DNA from: Psychrobacter sp. APC 3281
GTDB taxonomy: Bacteria; Pseudomonadota; Gammaproteobacteria; Pseudomonadales; Moraxellaceae
Reading direction: 5' to 3'
DNA length: 64,000 bases
Assembly (NCBI RefSeq): GCF_030407815.1
Contig: NZ_JASDCS010000005.1
Coordinates: 219,227-283,226 of the forward strand
A program made the position numbers and the translations under genes. Positions 36,018-44,731 of this stretch are shown here, piece by piece (the first letter of the stretch is position 1; each line of letters starts with the position of its first letter). Below the pieces are notes generated by a model. The model saw nothing but the letters and a program-made list of their open reading frames with translations. It made no database searches and was not told where the DNA came from.

Positions 36018-37976
36018 TTAGTAACCAACCACCGCTGCATCGACAATACGTGGATCAGACGATCCATAAACACCGTTTGGTGTGAGCATGATCGATTGTG
36101 TAGATCCCATCGCGGATTTTGGACTGACGGTATGACCCATCGATTCGAGCTTTTTCACGGTATCTATATTCAGTGCTTTTTCGACTCGAATCTCATCAGG
36201 TAGCCATTGATCATGGATACGCGGTGCATGTGTTGCCTCAGCGATATTCATATCATGATCGATGACATTGGAGATAATCTGAGTGACAGTCGTGATGATA
36301 CGGCTACCACCTGGGCTACCCGTGACGATGTAAGGTTTGCTGTCTTTGAATACGAGTGTCGGACTCATAGAAGACAGTGGACGCTTATTGGCTTCCACAG
36401 CATTGGCATCGCCACCAAGTAAACCGTAGCCATTTGGTACGCCAGGTTTGGCAGAAAAATCATCCATTTCATTATTGAGCAAAATGCCTGTACCGTCCGC
36501 AACGAGACCAGTACCATAAGAGAAATTCAACGTATAAGTATTGGCTATCGCATTACCGTCTTTATCAACGATAGAGAAGTGTGTGGTCTGATCACTCTCA
36601 TAGGGCAGAGGATTGTTCGCTTTGATAGTCGCTGCTGGCGTAGCTTTATTGGGATCAATCAACGTACGCAGTTTGTCTGCATAGGCTTGTGAGGTTAAGC
36701 CGCTGGCAGGTACATCGATAAAGTCAGCATCTCCCAGATACTCAGCTCGATCTGCATACGCTAACTGCATTGCTTCTGCCATTAAGTGAATAGTCTGTGC
36801 GCTGTTTTGTCCGTAGTCTTTGAGCGGATAGCCTTCTAAGATATTTAAAATCTGGACGATGTGAATACCGCCAGAGGAAGGCGGTGGCATAGAGACAATC
36901 TCATAGCCACGATAGTCGCCTTTGACAGGTTCGCGAGCGATGGCTTGATAATTGGCCAAATCTTGCAGGCTCATGCTGCCTCCTGCTTCATTGACTGCTT
37001 CGACCAGTTTTTGAGCGGTTTCACCCTTATAAAACCCATCGGTACCCTGTACCGAAATCCGCTTTAGCGAACGCGCAAGCTCAGGCTGCTTTAGACGTTC
37101 GCCTGGCTGATAAGCGCTGCCATCAGGCTTAAAAAACACTTTTTTGGTACTTGGCCATTTCTGTAAGCGATCACTCAACGCAGTGAGTGACTCGGACAAG
37201 CCGGCGGTGACTTCTATACCGTCTTCAGCCAGTGCTATCGCTGGTGCCATAACTTGCTCGCGGCTCATGGTACCGTGATCCTCTAACGCTTTTAGTAGTC
37301 CTGCTACTGTCCCTGGCACGCCAACAGCCAAGCCATGATAACGAGATAAGTCGCTGACAGCATTGCCTTCCTTATCAAGGTACATATCGCGTGAGGCGCT
37401 ACTTGGTGCTTTTTCACGGTAATCAAGCGCCACCGTTTTGCCTTGCTTGGCATCATAAATCATCATAAAACCGCCACCACCGATATTACCCGCACGCGGC
37501 AAGGTTACTGCTAGGGCAAAACCTACTGCAACGCCAGCATCTACCGCATTACCGCCGTCCTTTAAAATCTGTAAACCGATGTCAGAGGCAAGCGCTTCTT
37601 GGGTAGCGACCATGCCGTTTTTTGCCCAAACTGGATGATGAATGGCGTCTTCAGAATAGATGGCTTGGTCACTATTAGTATTGTTAACATTGTTCGATGT
37701 GGTTTTAAGTGTATTGGTCTTCGCTCGCGTGATGCGCTTGGTTTCAGAGAGTACCGTTGGACTATCAGCCATGATAGCCAGGTTTATGGCACTAGTATTA
37801 ATTGATGTATTGTTGACCGTGGCGTTACTTGTTGAGGCCATTGGCTCTACAGCCTGTGCGGATATAGATAGCAGTAGTGTACTGGTAATGAGCACAACGC
37901 TAGATTTGAGTAAGGTATTAATTTTTGGTTTATGCTGCTGAGCGGTTCGATGATGGCGAGATAATAACTGTGACAT
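36018..37976 (-). CDS. ggt: Gamma-glutamyltransferase, exported
   Basis: A 652-residue Ntn hydrolase precursor that cleaves gamma-glutamyl bonds, for example in glutathione, in the periplasm. The N-terminal signal region (LLKSSVVLITSTLLLSISAQA, ending around residue 42) is followed by a Ser/Thr/Asn-rich spacer of about 65 residues before the catalytic chain (HHPVWAKNGMVATQEALAS). Autoprocessing takes place before Thr in DQTTHFSIVDKDG (about residue 460), giving the small subunit, which contains SSMSPTLVF and the oxyanion glycines SPGGSRII. The spacer is unusual in length. The gene is monocistronic. Confidence 0.94.
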   Translation of the reverse strand: MSQLLSRHHRTAQQHKPKINTLLKSSVVLITSTLLLSISAQAVEPMASTSNATVNNTSINTSAINLAIMADSPTVLSETKRITRAKTNTLKTTSNNVNNTNSDQAIYSEDAIHHPVWAKNGMVATQEALASDIGLQILKDGGNAVDAGVAVGFALAVTLPRAGNIGGGGFMMIYDAKQGKTVALDYREKAPSSASRDMYLDKEGNAVSDLSRYHGLAVGVPGTVAGLLKALEDHGTMSREQVMAPAIALAEDGIEVTAGLSESLTALSDRLQKWPSTKKVFFKPDGSAYQPGERLKQPELARSLKRISVQGTDGFYKGETAQKLVEAVNEAGGSMSLQDLANYQAIAREPVKGDYRGYEIVSMPPPSSGGIHIVQILNILEGYPLKDYGQNSAQTIHLMAEAMQLAYADRAEYLGDADFIDVPASGLTSQAYADKLRTLIDPNKATPAATIKANNPLPYESDQTTHFSIVDKDGNAIANTYTLNFSYGTGLVADGTGILLNNEMDDFSAKPGVPNGYGLLGGDANAVEANKRPLSSMSPTLVFKDSKPYIVTGSPGGSRIITTVTQIISNVIDHDMNIAEATHAPRIHDQWLPDEIRVEKALNIDTVKKLESMGHTVSPKSAMGSTQSIMLTPNGVYGSSDPRIVDAAVVGY

Positions 37977-38315
37977 CGCAAAGTCCTTTTTACGCGAGTG
38001 GAGAGAATAGAGCTAAGAAATAGATAAGCCTAAATAGTAACGAAAATATGAAATAGTAGAAAGTTGTTTATTATCTTTTGTGGTGTACGCTTTTATAGCG
38101 CTTGTCTGTATCAGCTGTATTTCAAATAAACGAAGCTAGTTTTCAAGTAAATGAAGCTACTGATAAGACAACAGTTATACAGAGAAAATTATTTATGAAT
38201 GAAGAAATTCTTTAAAAATATTCGCTAATATTACTAAATTGTAACGTCCTGTGATATAAATAACGGTACCAATGTACACTCATTATCGACTGTCTATTCA
38301 TACAAAGAGATTACT
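37977..38315. other. Divergent intergenic region between ggt and the lipoprotein pair
   Basis: 339 AT-rich bases. The visible structure is a pair of 19-base direct repeats (38120-38138 and 38141-38159, consensus TTTCAARTAAAYGAAGCTA) with a 21-base period, two turns of the helix, about 160-195 bases before the start of the first lipoprotein gene. This could be a tandem regulator site. No RNA gene is supported. Confidence 0.45.
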
Positions 38316-40475
38316 ATGTCATCACACCATACTAATAACCGCAATCGACAGCGCTACTCTGAGACTGCGCCTGCTTGTTTATCGAACACTGATCATAAAA
38401 ACTATAATGGTAAAAATAACAACGGTCATCTATATCCAACTAGTAAATTGACTTCTATCGCATTGCTAGTTGGTAGTGCCTCGCTTGTACTCGCAGGTTG
38501 CCAATCAACTCCAGCCAGCTCAACTTCCAATCTGTCGTCGAATAGCAGCGCCTCTAGTACCATGATGGACTTTAGTGTCGCAAACGCCGCGCAGAGTCAA
38601 CGTCAAGGTCAAGCTTTTACTGTCAGTCAAAACGCTCAGGCCGCGCGTTATGAGCAGCTGTTTGATCAAGAGAAGTATCCAAGTACCGAAAACCAAGCCA
38701 AGTCGCACTTGTTAGCAGCCATTCGTCAGCACTTGGCGACCGAGCATGTGGCAGTCGCCACAGCCAATTATCGCTCAGCACCATTCATTGACCCAAATAG
38801 TATTGACGCAGGATCTAGTAGCTTGCTCAGAACGATCATAGAAACCTATGTGTATCAGCCTGAGGGTATGTATGATAGTAGCGATGATGAGGCGCAAGTT
38901 GAGGCTAGAGCAGAATTAGCAGCGGTAGGTGTAGAGTCGAATAAATGCAATGAAAACGAAGACGATGATGCTTATGAAGTCTGTGTGGTAGAGGGTATTG
39001 ATGACGCGAAAGATTCGATAGAGTCCGACTATCCTAGTGATTATGATAAGTCTAGAGCAGAAGCTGAAGCAGAGAGAAGAGCTATTGCTGCTATATTGGC
39101 TGAAGCAGGGGAGAATGAGCCGACGAGCAGTGATGCTAGCAGCGATAACGAGTATGCTTACGATATAGCAGATGACTATAGCAGCGATGATTACAGTAGT
39201 GACGACTATGATAATTATGATGAATACAGTAGCGGTGCTGAAGGTATGCTCTCAGGGATGTCAGGGTTAAGTCCTAAATCAATGGCTGCAAAGTATGAAG
39301 CCATGCAAATGGCGAAACAGCAAGCTAAGACAGAGACGGTAAATCGTGGCAGCCTACCAATGTCATCTACAGGCATGATTGGCAATATACTTGATATGTT
39401 CCATCGTACTCCTGAGCAAATAGCTGCATCCAATGCTTATCAGTATGAGCATTTAACATTCAATAGTGTCAGTCAATACCGTCCCAAGCAGCGCCAGCTA
39501 CAAAGCGTCTATAGCTACGATTACGCCACACCAACGATTAGCTCATCGATACAGATACCATTAGCATTTGATTTTAATAACAGCAGTGTCGTAGTAGATC
39601 CATCGGCCATTATGCCGATTGTTGCACTTGTCAACCCTGAAAATACGCCACTACCATCACAGATGACCTCGCATACGGTGCGCTTTGGTTTGCCTGAAAG
39701 CATCACGGCACAGTTGCCACCAGCGGTGCTCTACGATGCGGTACTTAATGCGATACAGAACAGCATGGCTGAGCTCGCGCCTGAGCATTTTAGCGCAGTC
39801 GATATCAGTGGTGATGCTTTTGCCAAAGAAGTCGGTGCGACTCGCGCCGTAAAAGTCTATTTCGGTAGTCAGCAAAGCGGTGAAATGATTGGTAAGACGC
39901 TCAAATATGTGACTAAATCACTGCAAGAATACGTAGATGCCAATCCAGATAAATATCCTGATGGTGCCGCATTAAAGACAGCACTCGCTAAAGTACAATT
40001 GTACAATAAAGGCTATCAAAGCGCGGATGTCGGTTCGCTATTGCAGCTGATTGAAGCTATCGGTCCTATCTCTTTTAATCAAATCAACTACTATTACTTA
40101 GATAGCTCAGATCGACTGCTGGCCAAGCAGCAACGTGTCAATATCGGTAGTGATTTTATGGGGTCGACCACAACCATGCTAAACCAAGTACGTTACGATA
40201 AAGCCAGCTTTAACCGTCATGCCTTGACACCATTACTTACAGAATCTTTTGGTCCAGACGCTACGCCTCCTATCGATGGCAATGCATGGATAGCTACGCA
40301 GCGCGAGAAAAAAGAAAGATTACAAACGGCCCGCTATGCACGCTACGACTATCAAGATAGCGGTGTCGAAGGTGCTTATAGCGGTGATGAGTATGGTAAC
40401 GATAGAGACAATGGCACAGACGCTGTCGATGAGAGCCGAGTTGACGATGCTCAAGATGATATGAATGAAAAATAG
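38316..40475 (+). CDS. Large lipoprotein of unknown function, first of a pair
   Basis: A 719-residue predicted lipoprotein that I do not recognise. A polar N-terminal segment of ~43 residues, unusually long, precedes the hydrophobic stretch and lipobox LVLAGC, with lipidated Cys62. After a Ser-rich linker there is a helical region, then an acidic stretch with repeats of the type DYSSDDYSSDDYDNYDEYSS (about 288-307). The C-terminal half (about 400-640) appears globular: SIQIPLAFDFNNSSVVVDPSAI, a helical part (EYVDANPDKYPDGAALKTALAKVQ), and INYYYLDSSDRLLAKQQRVNIG. The last elements recur in the next gene (YMDFKNGDIYLWADNFAI; ELYGFDKRGQLKWEHLRRQLD), so the two are probably paralogues, 55 bases apart. 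Confidence 0.75.
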   Translation: MSSHHTNNRNRQRYSETAPACLSNTDHKNYNGKNNNGHLYPTSKLTSIALLVGSASLVLAGCQSTPASSTSNLSSNSSASSTMMDFSVANAAQSQRQGQAFTVSQNAQAARYEQLFDQEKYPSTENQAKSHLLAAIRQHLATEHVAVATANYRSAPFIDPNSIDAGSSSLLRTIIETYVYQPEGMYDSSDDEAQVEARAELAAVGVESNKCNENEDDDAYEVCVVEGIDDAKDSIESDYPSDYDKSRAEAEAERRAIAAILAEAGENEPTSSDASSDNEYAYDIADDYSSDDYSSDDYDNYDEYSSGAEGMLSGMSGLSPKSMAAKYEAMQMAKQQAKTETVNRGSLPMSSTGMIGNILDMFHRTPEQIAASNAYQYEHLTFNSVSQYRPKQRQLQSVYSYDYATPTISSSIQIPLAFDFNNSSVVVDPSAIMPIVALVNPENTPLPSQMTSHTVRFGLPESITAQLPPAVLYDAVLNAIQNSMAELAPEHFSAVDISGDAFAKEVGATRAVKVYFGSQQSGEMIGKTLKYVTKSLQEYVDANPDKYPDGAALKTALAKVQLYNKGYQSADVGSLLQLIEAIGPISFNQINYYYLDSSDRLLAKQQRVNIGSDFMGSTTTMLNQVRYDKASFNRHALTPLLTESFGPDATPPIDGNAWIATQREKKERLQTARYARYDYQDSGVEGAYSGDEYGNDRDNGTDAVDESRVDDAQDDMNEK

Positions 40476-40530
40476 AAGTCAAATGACATCATCTCATTGC
40501 ATTTACGCTCATATCTATTAAGGATAAAAA

Positions 40531-42123
40531 ATGAAAACAGTACATCACACCATTGCACAACGTCTGCCATTTAAGACTAAAAACAATCTGCTAGTCACCA
40601 GCGCATTTTTGACAGGGGCGCTGTTGTTAACAGGTTGCCAGTCTACCAGTTTGGGCCAGTCCAACACGGCGGCTGTAAAACAAGCACCTAGCATTGCCAA
40701 AAAGACACTAGAAACAGCACTACAAAAACAGCGTCGTCAGTCATTTAGCTACCATAGCAATCTTGAGATTGGTAATAACCAACAATTTACAGATGCCGAT
40801 ACTGATACTAGTACGGAGAAAATGGCGGCATCAGACTATGTAGATGAACATTGCGAAGAGGCACATGACCAAGCGTACGCCGCTCTAATCCTGCAAGCCG
40901 AACAGCAAGACGAAGATATCTTAGCGGTGGATTACGATACTAAGCGTGACAGCATAAGGCAGTCGTATTTTGAGTGTGTAGATGCCTATCATGCATGGGA
41001 TGATCATCAATACGATAGCGATGTAAAAGTAGCACCAGATTATCAAGCGCTATTTGATAATTATGAAGATAAACAAAGACCGTTAGATGTGAAGAAAGCA
41101 CAGTTATTAGAGGAGTATCTACTAAAGCCGCTTTCTATCGACTCTCAAGGGATCTATCAACCGATGGCAGGCAAGGCTACGATGCTCGCTAGTGCGCAAT
41201 ATCAAGCACGTAATCATCACAGCAGTATCAACCAGCCTATTTATATGGATTTTAAAAACGGTGATATTTACCTATGGGCAGATAATTTTGCGATTCTAAA
41301 CTCAGAATTGTTGGACGATAAACTCGGTACAAAATGGCAAAACAAGTGGTTAAAAATAGCCATTGATGATGGTACATTGCCTAAAGGATTTGGCGGTGAA
41401 GTCATCAAAAGCCACTTTGCGGCGTTAGATGCGACTTATGACGCGGCTCCTGTCAGCCAGTTTAATTATGTTGCTCCTAACTCACTTGCTTCACTGTCTC
41501 CAAAGCTGCCAGCGCACCAGTTATCGGCTATGCTACCAAGCAATCAAGTCATTCGCCGAGTACAAAGCTTTGTGGATTATCAAGCGTCGCAACAGAAATA
41601 TATGCAGATTTTCTACGATCGGATCAGTGAAAAATACCCAGAGCTGGTACAAGAACCCGAACCGATGACAGCGTTTGAGTCGATTCAAAATCCAAAGGCA
41701 TTCACCAGTAAGTCTGTTGTACAAAAAATACTGGCTATGATAAAAGATCAAATGAATGAGGAAGCCACGACAGGTGAGGTCGTTGCCGATACAGAAGTAC
41801 AGGAGCTATACGGGTTTGATAAACGTGGCCAACTAAAATGGGAGCACTTACGTCGTCAGTTGGACAATACTAGCGAAGCGAATAACAACAAAGGTATGAG
41901 GATAGATGTGTTGCAGCAGTATTCTGCTATTAGTACTAAGGACTTGGCGTTCCCTAACCTACCAAGTAATGTGCAGTCGCCGAACGCTAGCAATAGCATT
42001 GATTTACGAAAGTATGCTCCAGAGCTGCTGCAATACTACCAAGATGGTAATGGCACGGCAGTAGGTAAGATGGTCTTTAACATGTTGCCGATGGTCAGAG
42101 GGCGTTTTGGTTCGGTTGAGTAG
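40531..42123 (+). CDS. Large lipoprotein of unknown function, second of a pair
   Basis: A 530-residue predicted lipoprotein that I do not recognise. Lipobox LLLTGC with lipidated Cys36, followed by QSTSLGQS, close to the QSTPASS after the lipobox of its neighbour. The mature protein has two cysteines near residues 111 and 148 (DEHCEEAHDQ, YFECVDAYHAW), a beta-type segment QPIYMDFKNGDIYLWADNFAI (about 236-256), a helical region, and ELYGFDKRGQLKWEHL (about 427-442). AAGGATA precedes the ATG. Both lipoproteins are likely outer-membrane-anchored and may act together; no enzyme motif is visible in either. Confidence 0.75.
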   Translation: MKTVHHTIAQRLPFKTKNNLLVTSAFLTGALLLTGCQSTSLGQSNTAAVKQAPSIAKKTLETALQKQRRQSFSYHSNLEIGNNQQFTDADTDTSTEKMAASDYVDEHCEEAHDQAYAALILQAEQQDEDILAVDYDTKRDSIRQSYFECVDAYHAWDDHQYDSDVKVAPDYQALFDNYEDKQRPLDVKKAQLLEEYLLKPLSIDSQGIYQPMAGKATMLASAQYQARNHHSSINQPIYMDFKNGDIYLWADNFAILNSELLDDKLGTKWQNKWLKIAIDDGTLPKGFGGEVIKSHFAALDATYDAAPVSQFNYVAPNSLASLSPKLPAHQLSAMLPSNQVIRRVQSFVDYQASQQKYMQIFYDRISEKYPELVQEPEPMTAFESIQNPKAFTSKSVVQKILAMIKDQMNEEATTGEVVADTEVQELYGFDKRGQLKWEHLRRQLDNTSEANNNKGMRIDVLQQYSAISTKDLAFPNLPSNVQSPNASNSIDLRKYAPELLQYYQDGNGTAVGKMVFNMLPMVRGRFGSVE

Positions 42124-42167
42124 GTAAAGATAATTTAGAGTAGGCTTACTGTATTAAGGAATATATA

Positions 42168-43046
42168 GTGAACTTTGTTACCATTGATGTTGAAACCGCT
42201 AATAGCGATGCAGGGTCTATCTGTCAAATAGGTCTAGCAAAATACTTAAACGGTAAGTTAATTGATACCTACTGCACGTTAGTATTACCCCAAACTTTTT
42301 TTAGTGCTCAAAATGTAAAAGTACATGGGATTACTAGCAGTATGGTAAGAGATGCGCCGTCTATGTACGATATATATGGGCAGATACTAAAGTTTATTGG
42401 CGATAACGTTGTTGTTAGCTACACTAATTTTGATCAAAGAGCTTTGATAAAAAGCTTAGAAGCTCACAAACTACCAGTACCAGAGCTACAGTGGGTAGAT
42501 GCAACTGTATTAGTACGTAGGACATGTCATCGTTTCGCAGTAAAAGGCTATAGTCTGGCAAATGTATGTAAAGAGTGGAATTACCAATTTAACCATCATG
42601 ATGCACTTGAAGATGCTAAAGCATGTGGCTTTATAACGGTAACTATCCTTAGAGAAAATAGTCTATCAATTCATGATTGGGTGACAAATAGCAACTATAA
42701 TCGTATTTATCACCAGCAAAGACGTCTTAATAGTAGAAGTTATCCAAGTAATATCACGAAGGTAGGGAGTGAGTCAGGAAGATATGCAGGTCTTAATATT
42801 TGTTTTACAGGAGACCTTAGTATTAGTAGAGCAGAGATTGCTGACGTAGCAGCTAAAAATGGTTTTAATGTCAAAGCAGGGGCTTCAAAAAAGTTAAATT
42901 ATCTTGTAGTTGGTTCTCAGGATCTAACGTTGCTAGCAGGTCATGAAAAAAGCAGTAAGCATCGAAAGGTAGAAGAGTTGATACAGAGTGGGCTGGATAT
43001 TAAAATTCTTGCAGAAAAAGAGTTCTTAAAATTAATCAAAATTTAA
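42168..43046 (+). CDS. DnaQ-like 3'-5' exonuclease with C-terminal BRCT domain
   Basis: A 292-residue protein starting with GTG (AAGGA about 7 bases upstream). The N-terminal DEDDh exonuclease domain has all five catalytic residues: Asp7 and Glu9 (TIDVET), Asp89 (YTNFDQRA), His144 and Asp149 (HHDALEDA). From about residue 204 there is a BRCT domain (GLNICFTGDLSISRAEIADVA, then SKKLNYLVVGSQDLTLL), similar to those of NAD-dependent ligase and RFC1. The combination suggests a DNA repair or DNA-end processing role. Codon use is visibly more AT-rich than in the neighbours (many TTA, ATA, AGT), which may mark horizontal transfer. It is followed by a terminator. Confidence 0.85.
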   Translation: MNFVTIDVETANSDAGSICQIGLAKYLNGKLIDTYCTLVLPQTFFSAQNVKVHGITSSMVRDAPSMYDIYGQILKFIGDNVVVSYTNFDQRALIKSLEAHKLPVPELQWVDATVLVRRTCHRFAVKGYSLANVCKEWNYQFNHHDALEDAKACGFITVTILRENSLSIHDWVTNSNYNRIYHQQRRLNSRSYPSNITKVGSESGRYAGLNICFTGDLSISRAEIADVAAKNGFNVKAGASKKLNYLVVGSQDLTLLAGHEKSSKHRKVEELIQSGLDIKILAEKEFLKLIKI

Positions 43047-43069
43047 GATTAGTTTGAAAGCGAATATAG

Positions 43070-43100
43070 AAAAAGCGCACCTATTAACGGCGCGCTTTTT
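43070..43100. terminator. Bidirectional intrinsic terminator
   Basis: A 9-bp stem (43070-43078 with 43092-43100) flanked by A and T runs, loop of 13 bases, between the convergent exonuclease and Spy-like genes. Confidence 0.8.
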
Positions 43101-43151
43101 TATTTTATACGTATACAGCTGGGTAAAATAACACTTTTCCGGAGTGGCTTA

Positions 43152-43679
43152 TTACATACCTTGATGCTGTTTGTCATGGCCTTTACGGTCTTTTGAATGC
43201 TTACGACCTTTTTCTTGTCTCTCTGATTTCATTTGTTCCATCTTTGCACGTTGCTCAGCAGTCAACACTTGAGCGATAGCATGTTGTGTTTGTACACGTT
43301 CGATAAAGCGTTGCTTTTCTTTTGCCGCTCGTTGATCAGCCAGACGGTTCAGAGCAGCAGTGTTCAAAGTGCTGGCATTGGTCAACGCTTGTATTTGCTG
43401 ATCCATTTGCGCGCGTTCTGCTTGATGTTCTGCACGGTCAGCAGTGCGATCGCCACGTTTGTTTTGCATGATGGCTTTAATTTGCGCTTGCTGTGTCGCT
43501 GTTAGATCCAGCTTTGACATTGGGCCTCTCATCTCACCTTTTTTCATGCCATCTTTGTGGTTCTTCTGCATTTGTGCAGTTGGCGTTGTATCAGTAGTCG
43601 CGTTAACGCTGGTGCAAGCGGTCACGGTAAATATGCTAGACGCTGCTAATACTGAGCCTAATAGTAGTTTTTTCATCAT
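43152..43679 (-). CDS. Spy/CpxP family lipoprotein
   Basis: A 175-residue exported helical protein. The N-terminus MMKKLLLGSVLAASSIFTVTAC has a lipobox VTAC (Cys22), so it is likely a lipoprotein. The mature part is highly charged and carries two LTxxQ-type motifs, LDLTATQQAQI (57-67) and VLTAEQRAKMEQM (about 138-150), the signature of the CpxP/Spy periplasmic chaperone and stress-sensor family. The tail is rich in Lys, His and Gln (HSKDRKGHDKQHQGM) and may bind metal. It is divergent from a two-component system of Cpx type, so it probably modulates that sensor. Confidence 0.82.
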   Translation of the reverse strand: MMKKLLLGSVLAASSIFTVTACTSVNATTDTTPTAQMQKNHKDGMKKGEMRGPMSKLDLTATQQAQIKAIMQNKRGDRTADRAEHQAERAQMDQQIQALTNASTLNTAALNRLADQRAAKEKQRFIERVQTQHAIAQVLTAEQRAKMEQMKSERQEKGRKHSKDRKGHDKQHQGM

Positions 43680-44044
43680 AATATCCTTGATTACATTGAG
43701 TTTGATTTCATAAGTACTAAATTTTTATCTTGCAAGTACCATCTGTTGAACGTTATCGCTCGTTATGGTTAGCCATCTTAGAAATGCAATACTTGCTGTT
43801 GATAGGAGTATATTACGACAGTTAAAGGTTACGAACATTTATGAAGTATTAAGAAAGGTAACGTTTCTGGTGAATTGGCAAGTGCTTGCCTGATAATATG
43901 TTTAACTACAGTCTACCGGCAATAAAAATGCCACGGCGGCAATTTCGCTAACCATACTACAGTGACATTTGTACGTGGACTTATTGCGCCATGATTATTA
44001 TAGATTGAGTAAATAGAGATAAATAAAAATTAAAGGAGAGAAGC
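43680..44044. promoter_or_regulatory. Divergent promoter region between Spy-like gene and the two-component system
   Basis: 365 bases between divergent genes. The arrangement suggests autoregulation by the response regulator, but I could not find two clean GTAAA half-sites in Cpx-box spacing, nor any other structure that I would defend. Confidence 0.4.
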
Positions 44045-44731
44045 ATGCCAAACATCCTGATAGGCGATGACGACGAAGAGTTGACTCAGTTATTGCAAGA
44101 GTACTTAGACAATCACGGCATTCGCTGTGACTGCGTACATGATGGTGCAGCAGTCATACAACGACTCAAAGCGGTGGCACACGAAGATACGGTTTATGAT
44201 TTACTCGTGCTCGATATTATGATGCCAAAACTAGATGGGTTAAGTGTGCTGCGCCAATTACCAAATATTATCGATATCCCAGTCATTATGCTGACAGCAA
44301 AAGGGGAAGAGATTGACCGTATTATTGGTCTAGAGCTTGGTGCTGATGATTATATTACCAAACCTTGTAACCCTCGAGAGCTGCTAGCGCGTATCAATGC
44401 AGTGATTAAACGCACCAATACGACCGCATCAGAGCATACTCCGTTGCCAGAGAGTCGTTTGCATCTCGATCAGAACCAACGCGCCTGTCAGATAGATGGG
44501 GTAACGCTACAAGTCACTGGTACAGAGTTTGATCTGCTCGTGGCTCTACTCAAACAAAAAGGGGAGGTGGTAAGTAAAGCATGGCTGTCAGAAAATGTCT
44601 TGCAGCGTGAATTACAGCCATTTGACCGTAGCCTCGATGTACATGTATCTCGCTTACGCAAAAAACTTCAACCTTTCCACGATGAGCCAATAAAAGCGGT
44701 GCGTGGAAAAGGTTATCAACTGGTGCTGTAA
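44045..44731 (+). CDS. OmpR/CpxR-family response regulator
   Basis: A 228-residue DNA-binding response regulator. The receiver has acidic residues DDD (8-10), phospho-acceptor Asp57 in VLDIMMPKLDG, Thr in PVIMLTAKGEE (about 87) and Lys in YITKPCNPRELLARI (about 109). The C-terminal winged helix contains VTGTEFDLLVALLKQKGEVVSKAWL and SLDVHVSRLRKKL. The sequence around the receiver fits CpxR well. GGAG precedes the ATG. The sensor kinase start codon overlaps its stop codon. Confidence 0.92.
   Translation: MPNILIGDDDEELTQLLQEYLDNHGIRCDCVHDGAAVIQRLKAVAHEDTVYDLLVLDIMMPKLDGLSVLRQLPNIIDIPVIMLTAKGEEIDRIIGLELGADDYITKPCNPRELLARINAVIKRTNTTASEHTPLPESRLHLDQNQRACQIDGVTLQVTGTEFDLLVALLKQKGEVVSKAWLSENVLQRELQPFDRSLDVHVSRLRKKLQPFHDEPIKAVRGKGYQLVL

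Noticed and set aside
43680..44044. Cpx box between the Spy-like gene and the response regulator
   Set aside because: I looked for two GTAAA half-sites five bases apart and did not find a clean one on either strand.
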